A stretch of DNA of 64,000 bases from Misgurnus anguillicaudatus (Eukaryota; Chordata; Actinopteri; Cypriniformes; Cobitidae), in assembly GCF_027580225.2 (NCBI RefSeq), contig NC_073343.2, forward strand, positions 682,001 to 746,000, read 5' to 3'. Positions 35,887 through 47,253 of this stretch are shown here, piece by piece. The position numbers were made by a program, and so were the translations under genes. The notes below the pieces were generated by a model that saw only the letters and a program-made list of their open reading frames with translations, was not told the DNA's origin and made no database searches. Positions within the stretch are counted from its first letter, which is position 1, and every line of letters begins with the position of its first letter.

Positions 35887-36135
35887 CCTGATCTCACGAG
35901 AAATCGTACATACTTTACGAGTTGGCTAATTCGTATCAATTCATACGAAGGTAATCGTGCAAAATCGTACGATTCTCATGAAAAAAAAATACTAACCCCG
36001 CCCCTAATCCCACACCTAACCCAACATCACAGGGGTCAAGGCAAATCGTAACAAAACTTACAAATGTGGTCGTATGAATTTATACGAATTAGCCAACTCG
36101 TAAAATATGTACAAATTCTCATGAGATAGCGTTGG
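35887..36135. mobile_element. Foldback MITE, uninterrupted copy
   Basis: Begins 'cctgatctcacgagaaatcg' and ends 'catgagatagcgttgg'. The arms contain 'actttacgagttggctaatt' and 'aattagccaactcgtaaa', inverted. The 249-bp unit is the intact form of the element split at 3278-3978. Confidence 0.75.
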
Positions 36136-36367
36136 ATATGACAATATTTGGGGAGATACAACTATTTGAAAATCTGGAATCTAAGAGAAGTAGTTGTCCA
36201 AAGCAGCATATAATACTAATAATAAAAACATTTTTAATATATTTACAATATATCTTCATGCATGATCTTTACTTAATGTCCCAATGATTTGGGGCATAAA
36301 AAATCGATAATTTTGACCCAATTTTGACCCAATGTATTTTTGGCTATTGCTACATTCGTAATGGGTC
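36136..36367. other. Short AT-rich spacer
   Basis: Nothing recognisable between two MITEs. Confidence 0.3.
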
Positions 36368-36833
36368 TTTTCACTAATAATTGCGTACATTTTTCGTATT
36401 TATACGCACACTTGAACTTCTGCCTAATTCACAACACGTGCGTACGTAGATTAATTTGTTCTTATACCTGTTTTTACGTTAGTGAATTTGGAGAGTTTTA
36501 CATGAGTGGCTGCATGCACAAGGTTGGTAATTTGCATAAAACACGCCCAAACCAGCTCCATATAAGGGGTTTGTACAGCGCACAATATAATATAAAATAT
36601 AATCATGTAAATTTTATATATCAACATTATTATACACATTATAATTATAGCCTATTTGATTATAGTGTACGTGATTATTGCGTACAAGTGGTTTTAGGTT
36701 TTCTTGAATTTTTATGTACATTAAGAAGAAATTTTGATATGAAAGTTTTGTTAAATCAGGATTTGTTCGTGAAAACATCCGTATGCACCTCTCACACACA
36801 AATTTGTGCGTATGCATGCTTAATGAATGAGAC
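36368..36833. mobile_element. Dispersed TIR repeat with TACGCAC words
   Basis: The left end 'tttcactaataattgcgtac' and the complement of the right end, 'tcattcattaagcatgcata', are imperfect inverted repeats. Inverted 'tacgcacac' and 'tgtgcgtatgcat' words occur internally. A frame of 166 codons spans 36340-36840 in this repeat, but it has no domain and biased AT-driven composition, so I do not call a gene. Confidence 0.5.
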
Positions 36834-36959
36834 CAATTGACTTTTAATTTGTTGTTATTGGTAAATATTTTTTATTCTGTATTGATTTGTTATTGTTCTA
36901 CTGTATTATTTATCAATAACATGTCATTACAGTTTCACACACAAAATAAATTTGTATGA

Positions 36960-37060
36960 TTTTTTCACAAAACATCTGAGGAAGGGTCGTAGAGACCCGA
37001 AACGTCTCTCCAATAAACTTTGTAAAGGGGAGCTTCTTGGTGTGCGGATTTTTCTTTTGC
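36960..37060 (+). repeat. CGAAACGT hairpin repeat, possibly Penelope-like tail
   Basis: The sequence 'gaggaagggtcgtagagacc' followed by 'cgaaacgtctctcc' forms a short hairpin. It resembles the 'gatgaaggc...gccgaaacgt' tails I associate with Penelope-like elements. No GIY-YIG or RT frame is attached. The assignment is weak. Confidence 0.3.
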
Positions 37061-37167
37061 GATTTACATAATTTATTTGATCCTGCACCTGTATTTAATT
37101 TGGATGTGCGTGATTCTACTGTTTTGCCTATGATGTTTTCACATACAAAGTTTGAACTTTGGTTGCA

Positions 37168-37342
37168 TGCACTGTCAGAAAAAAATGTCAAAAATGGCCC
37201 CTAAACGGTCAGTGGGGGAGTTTCCTTTAAAAGGTCCTAATTAGGTACAGATGTGTATACATTTACCTTTGAGGTACTAACATTAATGTGTACAGTTTGA
37301 AAGGGTACTGTACCACCCCGGTGACAGTATCATTTTTTTGAG
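37168..37342. repeat. Partial 'GGTACC' palindrome copy
   Basis: Words such as 'ctttgaggtactaac', 'gggtactgtaccacccc' and 'ggtgacag' match the 25730-26423 family. Confidence 0.55.
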
Positions 37343-38274
37343 CATAGTGTGTAGTAAAATGCTTGGAATTACTTCTCCCCACAGTTTAAAAATAAATAGA
37401 TTAGGATTATATAGATCAATTTAAGGTTTAACAAAATTGATTCCCTACAAGCAAATCTGGCCACATCCCACAATCTCATCCTTTCACCATGTTAGACCAA
37501 GTCAGCTTTTGACCACATAGTAATGCGCAGTGAATAGTTTAATCTGTGTATTGCATCCTGAATAAACCACATCACATCTGATTGAGTTTAATCTTAGAAA
37601 GAAACCTGCTTAGTATGGATCTCCTGACATGCGTGCAGTAGAAATCTCCCTCTTTGTTTTAAACAAGAGAAAAGGTTTGAAAAGCCTTGACTAGAGATTT
37701 TTTGCTGTGCCGAAATATTTAAATGAATAAGTTTTTGCATTTCCCCTGGGGTTTGGGCTCAGCTATTTCATCTGCAGGGCTTCCACCTCTACATCAAGCT
37801 TTTGGAAATTGGTTTTGTTCTTTTTGCTGCCTTCTGTTTGGCTTTCTGTGAGGCTTACAGTATGTAAAAGTTAAGCTAAAAACGATAATACTTTGCATGC
37901 AAAAGAGAAATGTACGAGTGAGTTGGTGAAAGAATGAGTTATAAGAGTAAGACCGTAATATCTCTGGATGTCCATCACTCTGCATCTCCTTTGTTGTCAC
38001 AGGATCAATAGTTTTGAACTTTCAAAATGCTATACAGAAAATGTCAGTAAAGTATCCTACAGCTTCCCACACATAAATCTCTTCATGTTTGGCCCATTTG
38101 TCCATTGATTTGCAGTCTCATTTGACTCAACATGGACCATACAGTACCATAACTTTCCTATCACCACAACACTTGGACTTAAGCTTCTGAAGTCTTTAGA
38201 AATTTAGATTTTTTTTCAGCACCCCAGTCAGTGGAGGGATGCTGCTGTAGTCTGTGTGAACATTGAGACTTTTT
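37343..38274. other. Intervening DNA, nothing recognised
   Basis: No gene, RNA or transposon end is supported. The 68-codon minus-strand frame at 37794-38000 has no motif. Confidence 0.35.
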
Positions 38275-39550
38275 GGCGCTTTTCCTTTGCATTGTACCCC
38301 ACGGTTTGGTTTGGGTCAGGTCGGGTCAGCTCACCTCACTTTGGCTTGGTTAGCTTTTCCATCGAGTTTAGTAACACTTTGGAGTGAGATGGATTATAGG
38401 CGTGTCATTATATTTGCGCTGCCTTCTGCTGTGACATCATACAGGTGAGAGCGTCGTTGTACATTCCCATACATTCATTTATTTCTCAGTCCGCCACAAA
38501 ATTAAAATTGACTGCCACAAATAGATGTTTGTACATCGCGTTTATCACTACCTCTGTATCACATGACCGCTGAGCCTCATTTAAGTTGCATTTAAGCATA
38601 CATGCGGACGTGCACATCGCGAATGGTTTGCCACAAACTGCAAGTCTGGAATAAAACTGTTATGGTGTTCCTGATTCTCAACGTGTAGATGTTCTAAAAG
38701 GGAGTTTGGGAACTTATAGCAGAGCACAGATGATAAAGGGCTCGTTAAAGTTGTGCGTAGGTCCTACGGCGTAGCCGCGACGGCGTAGGTTCCGCGTCGG
38801 TTTTCATTTATACTTTTGCATCATCCTCCGCGTCGATGTGCAAACACATGCGCAGACCGCTGGTTGGCAGTATCCACGTGTGTAACCACAGTAGCAGCGC
38901 AACCGTCAGAGAAGAGGAAGAAGCTTCGCAAGTTAACCCAAAAACAAAGAAGAAACAACAACTTGTTGTGTATGATTTGAGAAGACCCGCAATGATGGAA
39001 GTAAATAAACAGCGACTTTCCTTGCAGTTTGAGTTAAATCACTCCCCAACTTGGCTCATCTTTGTTTTCACCGTCGCAAACGAAAATACCTATGACACAG
39101 TTTTTTTACCTGACGGGAGGGGTTCTGGTGGACCAATCACAGAGCTTGCGGTCCGCGTAGAACTGACACGCTGTTAAAATTTTTGCGTGGTGCACGTCAG
39201 GCTACGCAGAGCTACGCACAGGCTATGGATAGCTATGGCGTAGAACTTACGCACGACTATAAATCGCCCTTAACAGGTTTACTCGAGACAGCACAAGCTA
39301 GCACGAAGATTAAAAGCTAATCTTTTACATTATAGCGATGACGCTGGTAGTGACGGTTCTCTCAGACCAATCAGTGATCTACAGTGTTTTCGTGTCACCT
39401 TTTGGTATCAACTCAGGTCGCTTGGAACCCCAACGAGGTGGTACAAAAAAAAGTATCTGTATTACGTATTGCACCCAGTGGAAAAGCCCCCAAAGGTAAG
39501 CTGATCCGACCCATACCAAACCCTGGGGTACTATGCAATGGAAAAGCGCC
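38275..39550. mobile_element. TIR element with GGCGCTTTTCC ends, carrying a nested MITE
   Basis: The left end reads 'ggcgcttttcctttgcat' and the complement of the right end 'ggcgcttttccattgcat'. Similarity continues for about 90 bp through 'gtaccccacggtttggt' and 'gtaccccagggtttggt'. The interior is interrupted by the Harbinger-like element 38738-39269. Without it the host element would be about 744 bp. There is no transposase. Confidence 0.75.
38738..39269 (+). mobile_element. Harbinger-like MITE, full-length copy
   Basis: The left end 'gggctcgttaaagttgtgcg' and the complement of the right end 'gggcgatttatagtcgtgcg' are inverted repeats followed by shared 'tacggcgtag'-type words. It is the full-length relative of 1-396. 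A 113-codon frame (38836-39177) is open here, but the equivalent frame in the other copy has a stop and no transposase motif is visible. Confidence 0.65.
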
Positions 39551-39552
39551 TT

Positions 39553-41087
39553 TAGGGCGCTACACAGGACAATGCGACACAGTTATCATTTTCACATCCA
39601 GCGCCATGTTAATTAAATTAAATTTTATGTTATACCCCGACCCCTCACCCCTTATCATTTGAAAAAGAGTGAAAAGGTGAAGGGTTTAAAATATTCCCCT
39701 AAGAAATGGGACACAATTACTACACCGTCATATGACATCATACGTCCTACATCAGAATACATGCAATGCTTATCACAAACGTTAAAGATGCCGCCTTAAC
39801 CTGTAGTCATAAGTTTAGTTACAGCCTAAAAAATTGTCCTGAAAGCCCCAAAGCAGCCCCTCTGTTAACAATTTAGATCTCTCCCTCTGTCTATTCATGT
39901 TTTGGTTTCCTACGGTCTGTTCACAATCGCTTTAGTGGATTGGCAATCTAAAGCATTGAGATTTGCCCATTGTGCCGCCTCCAGAACGGGAGCAGACTGG
40001 GGAACTGGGACGCGAATCAGGATGCGACCAGACAGGGGACCAGCCGGATGTGTTCAGTCAGAGGCAACTGGGACGCAATTGTGCCCCGGAGGTTACATTT
40101 GTCTGTTGCTGTGCAATTAGTAACATGGGATATGTTAGCAAACTTTAAAGATTTTAATCTTTTAATTACATGACTGTAAATATGAGCACAAGATTGAATG
40201 TAACATAAATCAAATGATTATTTGTCATTAATAACTATTAATGTGAAAAAAATATTATACTTGCATGAGCAGCCATGTTGGAAAATGTAGGGCTAAGGGG
40301 TAGAAATGGAATTGGGCCTTAATACTCCATGACTGAAATAATGACTTTTAAAGAGAACGAAGCTTAAATTACACAAATAACCATTTCAATTAATAAAGCG
40401 ATAATAAAATTTTTTATCATCAATCCTAAACTGTTGGTCTTCTTCCTCTGCTTATATTTTTTCTGCTTCCAAACTCTGCAATGTAAATAGGGAATCTGCA
40501 TGGTGCGAGTGCAACTGGCTTCTAAAGAGGATGGAAGATGAGACTCTTATTGGTTATGCCCAAACCACACCTATTACTCATCACGAGAATAGAAACAACC
40601 CTTTTAGACTGTGTACCAGGCGCAAAAACTATTTTTACCGTCGTTAAAGGCGTTCTAAGCAAATCTGCGAGACGTTCATTTTTGTTGATGTTTGAATTGT
40701 TTTCAAACAGACGGAGCGGAGCTAACTCCTCCCCCTCCCTTCCGTGCTTTCATGAACGCGCCCAACCCCCACCCCCAAATCCTTTTTTGTCGTTTACTGG
40801 CTGGAACACTTTGTTTCGTGGTGCAGATTTGGCCACTTTGTTTATATTGAAGTTTGTGGAGCCTGGGCTGTCTATAGAGATCGCGTTTTTTTTACAGTTT
40901 GATCAGCGGACAGGCAGCAAGCAGTGAGGAGATGTTTGCTGTATGTAACAAAAAATGTTTTATGGTCTAAAACGCGTGAATTCGCTTAGAGCACCTTTAA
41001 ACTAGCGAAAGTGGATTCAGACACCCTTAGTGCACTTGCGCATGTGCTTTAGACCATGCGCTTAGATTGTTAAAAAAAGGGCCCTTG
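39553..41087 (-). mobile_element. GGGCCC-type element remnant with internal insertions
   Basis: The right end on the minus strand starts GGGCCC and continues 'aacaatctaagcgcatggtc', matching the start of 23553-24787. The match is interrupted by the MITE at 40644-41000 and resumes at about 40600-40643 ('cgcaaaaactatttttaccg'). The portion 39553-40600 is less certain. It contains 'gggcgctacacaggacaatg' and several GC-rich frames (39902-40173) that overlap in all three phases and are not supported as genes. Confidence 0.45.
40644..41000. mobile_element. Nested MITE with TTAAAGG..TCTAAGC ends
   Basis: The left end TTAAAGGCGTTCTAAGC and the complement of the right end TTAAAGGTGCTCTAAGC match at 15 of 17 positions. 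The insertion interrupts the flanking GGGCCC-type element. The interior is CCCACCCCC-rich at about 40766-40778 and non-coding. Confidence 0.7.
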
Positions 41088-41320
41088 TGGTTTATTTCAC
41101 TCTCTTTTCTCTTACTACGTCATTCAACAGACTGTAAATTCAAGGTTGATGTTGTAGTGTCTTAAACCCTGTATAAACCTTTCTTATCAGGAAAAATAAG
41201 GTCTCCCTCTATTTAGACAGTAAATATTTTATAATATTCTGAAATGGAAAGTGTTCATATTAAATTGCAGTATAAAGGTAATGCATCATATTTTGAGCAA
41301 GACAAAGAATAATCAAACTC

Positions 41321-41655
41321 AATGAGATGCTTACAATTTCCAGCGCATATATTTTCTTACATGTGGGCAAATAATATTGTAGCTCATAATCATATGAACT
41401 TCTCTACCATGCCGAAAATGATTTATATTCGGGTAATATTTATCACTCTCCAATATTTTCACTCCTATTGGTAGTCACTGCATTAAGTCACTGCTCATTT
41501 GCATAAACCATTATCGTCCTTTAATCTCCTCATACAAAACTAATTCAATCTGAATAAGGCTTTATTCTGGAAAAATACATTATGGTCCTGAAACTGCAAT
41601 ATTTTTTAGGCATCATACTTTTGAAATTTAAAATAAAAATGCTTTATCAGTCATT
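41321..41655 (+). repeat. 335-bp segment, duplicated at 44295
   Basis: From 'aatgagatgcttacaatttc' to 'ttaaaataaaaatgctt' the sequence matches 44295-44629 with about eight differences. The copies are in direct orientation, 2,974 bp apart. Confidence 0.9.
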
Positions 41656-42912
41656 CAGCACAGTGCAATGTGGCATTTAGGTGCTTGCTCTTAAATACGA
41701 TTCCTTTCGTTGCATTAGTTATTATTATTATACAACAGGACATGATTTGTTTGTATCTCATCATACATTATTCCAATGACTGTTGTGTCATATGGAGTCT
41801 ATATAAACCAGATAGACAGATCAATAAACAGGCAGACAGATAGACAGCGAGAGAGAGAGAGAGAAATGACAAAATAATTCAAGTATGAGTCTGCAAAGGC
41901 GCAGAAAGCCAAACTTCCAGAGGCGATATGAAGCACCAGCTGCCGTATATCAGATCAAATTGACTTTAGTGTCATGTGTCCCAATACATGAGTGATTTAC
42001 TAGACTCTGATATTGAAGCTTAACTGAGATCCATCATTCCACAGTTTTTTATCACACTTCTAACCTCAGCCATTTGCCAGCAAAACAAGATAAAGCCAAA
42101 CCACATGCAGATTCATATCGGGGGAGTTTTTACTGGAGTAATATAATGCCTGTTCAACAGCGCTGGAGGCATAATGTGAAATTATTGTTTCAACACACTG
42201 GAATAAGTAAATAAACAGTAGCTTCGAACTTTATCAGGTGATTTTGGTGAAGAAAATAATAAATCCTATTTTTAGAATAAGAAAGATTAAAATTTTTGTT
42301 TTGCAGTTTGATGTTTCCTTCATCACAATTTCCCACGTTATAATTCCTTAAAGGGCACCTATTATGCAAAATCCACTTTTACAAGGTGTGTGGACATAAA
42401 TGTGTGTTGGCAGTGTGTGAACACAACCACTCACTCCTTCTTTTTTAATCCCCATTAAACCAAAGCAGTCTTATGCCGACATGCCGTTTTGATACAATGT
42501 GATGTCATACTGATAAAGCCCCGCCCACGGTCACTGACTGACAGTTGTGCATTGCCATAGTTTCCGTCCCCAGTAAGTTGTACGTTGTAATTACTCAATA
42601 GTAAGATACTATTGTCTCAGACTGTGTTCACATGAATAAGATTTGTTTTTGCAGCAGCTCATTTCTATTTAAAGACACACACACGAAAACAATGCACTTT
42701 TGCTCCCACTCAAATAGGGCCAGTTAACTCAAATAGTGACCTTTAATGCATTAAATAAGCAAGTAATTTCACAAAAATAATTCTAGATACAATGTCATTT
42801 AAATAAAAATGTAGTCTTAGCTTTAGATGTGACACCCAAAGACAATTGGCTGGAAAACTTAAAAGTCGTCATCTGATTTGTTAAATTCTACAGGATTTCC
42901 CAGAGACACACT
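41656..42912. other. Repeat-poor DNA with GA microsatellite
   Basis: A (GA)n tract lies at 41848-41864. The stretch 41680-42340 looks unique. At 42352 a 'ttaaagggcacctattatgc' MITE end of a common fish type begins. I see no exon. Confidence 0.4.
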
Positions 42913-44092
42913 GTAGGGGAGACCGGGGTTGGTTGTCACAATTTTTACTCATGCATGAATTGCTCATCTTCAAAAAATCTTTCAGCAGTAATTCCTACAT
43001 GAAATGAAACTTTGGAGTCTTGGCTATAAATGTGTATACTGTTTACTTTTCGAATGTATTGTATCAGGAAGTAATTAACCATCAAAGACACTCTGACACA
43101 ATGTGACAACCAACCCCATCACGGGGTTGGTTGTCACAGGGTATGGGGTTGGTTGTCCCTATAGAGGTTCTATAGGATTTCAATGATAAATTGGGATCTG
43201 AAATGGTAATGTGTAATTTTTTTGATTTTAAGCTAGAAACTGCAAATAAGTTTTTAATATGAATCCACCCCTATGATAGTTGTTATTAATGGCCCTTATT
43301 TTTAAACAATGGGATTAAAGTGGGTGATCAGTTACTTGAATGGGCTTTATGCCCAGCTGCACTATGAGCTTCGGCCAGCTCCTTGTTTCCTGTCTGCCAT
43401 TGTTGGACAAACTGATTATTGTTGTTGTGACTACTGAGGTCAGGCACACCTGGATTAATCAGTTTGTCCAATAATGGCAGACAGGAAACAAGAAGCTAGC
43501 TGAAGTTCAGGAAGTAGTGCAGCTGGGCATAAAGCCTATTGTCTACTGTGTTGAGAAATAAAAAGAAATAATTTTTAGTGTTAAAACCTCTTTATTTAAT
43601 GCTTTATTTATTTTATTTTAACAGCAAACAAAAACAAACAAACAGACAAACAGTCTTAAAAGGTCGACATGTCCAATATTCTTATGTGACAACCAACCCC
43701 GCAAGCTATGTGACAACCATCCCCAACTGACTTCTTGATGAACATGATAAGTTAGCTGCCACAAGGCTTTAACTTTATAGCTAAAAGATCACTCAAAATA
43801 AAGCTGCTACTTTTGGCTTTTTAATGAGTGTTTTGTTTTTGAATGACTGATATCCTAAAAGATCTCAACACAAAAACAACACCAACATGAAAATTTACTC
43901 TGACCCATAAAAATAAAAAAATGTCTCCTAACCTCAATGTTTTGTGTCTGCTCGGCAAAATTTCAAGTGCAAATGAGTAAGCTATTAAAGGCTAACAGAT
44001 TGATATCAAAATTGTACCACAGCGCCATGTAGTGTGTCTGGAATAAGCAGTGTGACAACCAACCCGTGAGACAACTAGCCCCGATCTCCCCT
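42913..44092. mobile_element. 1.2-kb TIR element with GGTTGGTTGTCAC repeats
   Basis: The ends are 'taggggagaccggggttggt' and 'agccccgatctcccct', inverted. Copies of GGTTGGTTGTCAC or its complement occur near both ends and at 43101-43159, where three lie within 60 bp. Such clustered subterminal repeats are typical of transposase-binding sites. The interior has no transposase frame. A separate 195-bp foldback sits at 43342-43536. Confidence 0.75.
43342..43536. repeat. Foldback with ~75-bp arms
   Basis: The left arm 'ggctttatgcccagctgcac' and the right arm 'gtgcagctgggcataaagcc' are exact complements at their tips. The arms continue through 'cttgtttcctgtctgccatt', with a few mismatches and a loop of about 40 bases around 43412-43455. 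Confidence 0.9.
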
Positions 44093-44294
44093 ATATATAT
44101 ATATTCATATGGGGGGACTTTGATATTTCATGGCCCTAAATTTGACGCATATTAAAATTTCTGTGTGTAAACTCTTAAAAATTGGTGCAAATGGTTTTAG
44201 CTGTATGGTTTCATAAAGCAGTGTTTTTCAAACTTTTTCATTGACATGCGGCCCTCTTTGTGTACAGTGCACACCTTCACAGCCTCCTAAAGAA

Positions 44295-44629
44295 AATGAG
44301 ATGCTTACAATTTCCAGCGCATATATTTTCTTATATGTGGGCAAATAATATTGTAGCTCATAATCATATGAACTTCTCTACCATGCCGAAAATGATTTAT
44401 ATTTGGGTAATATTTATCACTCTCCAATATTTTCACTCCTATTGGTAGTCACTGCATTAAGTCACTAATCATTTGCATAAACCATTATCGTCCTTTAATC
44501 TCCTCATACAAAACTAATTCAATCTGAATAAGGCTTTATTCTGGAAAAATACATTATCGTCCTGAAACTCCAATATTTTTTAGGCATCATACTTTTGAAA
44601 TTTAAAATAAAAATGCTTCACAGGTCATT
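44295..44629 (+). repeat. 335-bp segment, second copy
   Basis: This is the downstream partner of 41321-41655. The left boundary follows 'cctcctaaag' and the right boundary abuts a palindromic MITE starting at about 44633. The short frame at 44260-44448 lies in this repeat. Confidence 0.9.
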
Positions 44630-44632
44630 AAA

Positions 44633-45112
44633 GGAATAGTCCATTTTCTAAAAAAAATCCAGATAATTTACTCACCACCATGTCAACCAAAATGTTGATG
44701 TCTTTCTTTGTTCAGTCGAGAAGAAATTATGTTTTTTGAGGAAAACATTGCAGGATTTTTCTCATTTTAATGTACTTTATGCCCAACACTTAACAGTTTT
44801 TTTCCAACGGAGTTTCAAAGGGCTATAAACAATCCCAAACTAGGCATAAGGGTCTTATCTAGCAAAACAATTGCCATTTTTGACAAGAAAAATAAGAAAT
44901 ATGCACTTTTAAACCATAACTTCTCGTCTAGGTCCGGTCCTGTGATACGCCAGCGTGACCTCACACAATACGTCATGATGTCAAGAGGTCACAGAAGACG
45001 AACGCTAAACTACGCCCCAGTGTTTACAAGTGTGGAGAAAGAGGACCGTTCCGACGTGAGATTGAGTAAAGGATGACAGAATTTTTATTCTTGGGCGAAC
45101 TATCCCCTTAAT
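44633..45112. mobile_element. Foldback MITE related to the Ngaro host repeat
   Basis: It begins 'aaaggaatagtccattttct' and ends 'gggcgaactatccccttaa'. 'atccagataatttactcacc' and 'ctttgttcagtcgagaagaa' are shared with 52526-52768. The middle, with 'cctcacacaatacgtcatga', matches 59590-59650. This uninterrupted copy shows what the Ngaro target looked like. Confidence 0.7.
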
Positions 45113-46044
45113 ATGAATATAAAACTACAAGCCATGATTTGACCAAAAGGTAAAATATTGTATTATATCATCACTATCGAGTGTGATCGATACTGCTGGT
45201 TTGCCCCACATAACGCTCTCAAATACCTGCCTGAAGAAGAGAGTCTGAAATAGTACTGAATAAATTCCCTCTGTATTTGGTGGTGGATTCATCCGAACTG
45301 AAGCTGTCTGACAAACCTCCTTTTAGCCTGAATTTGTATTACAGAGATGCTGAGATGATTCAAGGTCAAGCAGACACAGAAACACAACTAACTCCTGTCA
45401 CTCCACATTGTAGCTAATGTTTAAAGTCCTACTATAGTCCTGGCCATAGGTACTCTATCCAAGAATGTGTAGTCATCATAAGTAAATAGCTTTTGTCTCT
45501 ACCCTATTTTTAACCATGCAATTTATGAGTAAAACAAGATATACAATGAGAAAAACATATTTTTAGAATTAATTTCATTGATTCTGTAAAACAATGCAGT
45601 ATTAGTGTATTTCCTTGCTGAGGAAAAACAATAAAAACATGCTTTCAATAATAAAACAATAAAAACAATCGCTGAAATTGTAATGGATTTAACGGTTATA
45701 ATGGGAATTGTATTGGTTTTAATGGGTAGAATAATGGTCTCTACTGGTAATGTGTTGGGTTATGTTGGTGGGATGTTATCTGGTGGATGGGAACCAAAAG
45801 GCACCAATAAATCCTACTGGAATGAGACCCAAAACACACAGCATAAAGGAATTTTGTTATGGTTTTAATGGTAAACAGCTGTCTTATAATGCTATTTGTA
45901 GTGGAAGCTTTTAGAATTTGTATTAAATCGATTCCAATTTTTATGATGGTTTTACTGGTTTTATAGCAGGGTTGTCAGTTGCTTGAAATTGTTTTATTGT
46001 ATGGATACTATCAGCAGAACAGTAAAGTATTTTTCCGATTTTAT
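45113..46044. other. Intervening DNA, nothing recognised
   Basis: AT-rich, with repetitive 'aatgggt' and 'ggttttaatgg' words around 45680-45960. The frame at 45683-45868 is a translation of these words. The last bases, gattttat, may be a target duplication for the next element. Confidence 0.35.
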
Positions 46045-47090
46045 CAGTGGCGGTTGGTGATTTCAATTTTGAGGGTGTACGATGCGATGCACACGCGTCT
46101 ACAGGGTTTATGATAAAAGAGACACTCGCGTTTGCACTATAAGCCCATACAGGTTGATTGAACTTAAAAAATGTATGGAAACTCGTTGCCCTAAAAAAGT
46201 TCAAATAACAATTAATTTTAAGTTTAATGTACTTAATGTTTTAATTTATTCCAATATTCATGCACTCTTAACCCGGATGAGTTGACATTACTAGAAATTT
46301 GTGAGGAAACCTGTTGCACATAATTTAGTTTTTAACACCTTATATTACTTTTGATGTTATAAGTGGTATTATAACACAAAATTAATGACTGACTTTAAGT
46401 CAGTCATTGAATAAACGTGATTCTCCACAGAAACACACACAAAACTGTGTTTTAACATACATACATTGTCAGTACTGTGGAGAGACAAGGTTCATGTACG
46501 GAAACACTGATCACCTGAACGGTGACTTCACAAAATTATAATTTACAATAAAACAACATCAATAATATAAGAGCTTGAACCTATATGACATTTTATTAAC
46601 AAATATTTGAGTAGAGAAAGTTCTTTTTAGATTTTATTCTGTGAAAAAGCAAAAAATAATCAAAATATTCAGGCGCAAAAGATTATGGGTATTCCTCACA
46701 ACATGAACTAATACTTTTAAGTTCACTTTACTTGAATGTTTTAGTTTAATGGATTCTGTAAGCTTAAAAGTTAAATCAACTTAACTTTTAAGCTTTGGCT
46801 TCAAAACAGAAAATATTAAGTGATGTTTACTTGATTGTTTAGGTAAAGACAACTGGGTTAACAGTGTGCCAGATACTTGCATAATCTCATGTGTAATCAG
46901 AGTTTACTGTTAAGGGAGTATTTTGCGAACGTGAGCGTCTCTTTTATCATAAACGGTTTTGACGCGTATGCAGCAGGCACATATTTTGAGAAGAAAAGTG
47001 ATGGTTCACACTACGCAACAAACACATATTTTGAAAACATGAGCAACACACATTCGCTCCCCGCAGAAGAGCAGTCACGAGCCGCCACTG
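46045..47090. mobile_element. hAT-like element with CAGTGGCGG ends
   Basis: It starts CAGTGGCGG and ends CCGCCACTG. Inverted 'cgtctcttttatcataaa' and 'tttatgataaaagagaca' lie at the two sides. Flanks gattttat (46037-46044) and gatttatt (47091-47098) are compatible with an 8-bp target duplication carrying one slip. The middle, about 46150-46870, is AT-rich and may include another insertion. Frames at 45941-46285 and 46877-47116 follow the repeat arms. Confidence 0.65.
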
Positions 47091-47142
47091 GATTTATTTA
47101 TTTATTTATTATTTAATTAATTATTTAATTATTTAACTATTT

Positions 47143-47253
47143 ATTTTATTTTATTTTATTTTATTTTATTTTATTTTATTTTATTTTATTTTATTTTATT
47201 TTATTTTATTTTATTTTATTTTATTTTATTTTATTTTATTTTATTTTATTTTA
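47143..47253. repeat. (TTTTA)n microsatellite, ~22 units
   Basis: About 111 bp of uninterrupted TTTTA pentamers, preceded by less regular TTTA/TTAA repeats from 47091. The array starts at the right border of the hAT-like element. Confidence 0.97.

Noticed and set aside
36340..36840. 166-codon plus-strand frame
   Set aside because: It coincides with a dispersed TIR repeat, has AT-driven composition (Tyr, Asn, His, Cys), and shows no domain or conserved motif.
38836..39177. 113-codon frame in the Harbinger-like MITE
   Set aside because: The related copy at the window start carries a stop in the same frame, and there is no DDE or SANT/Myb motif.
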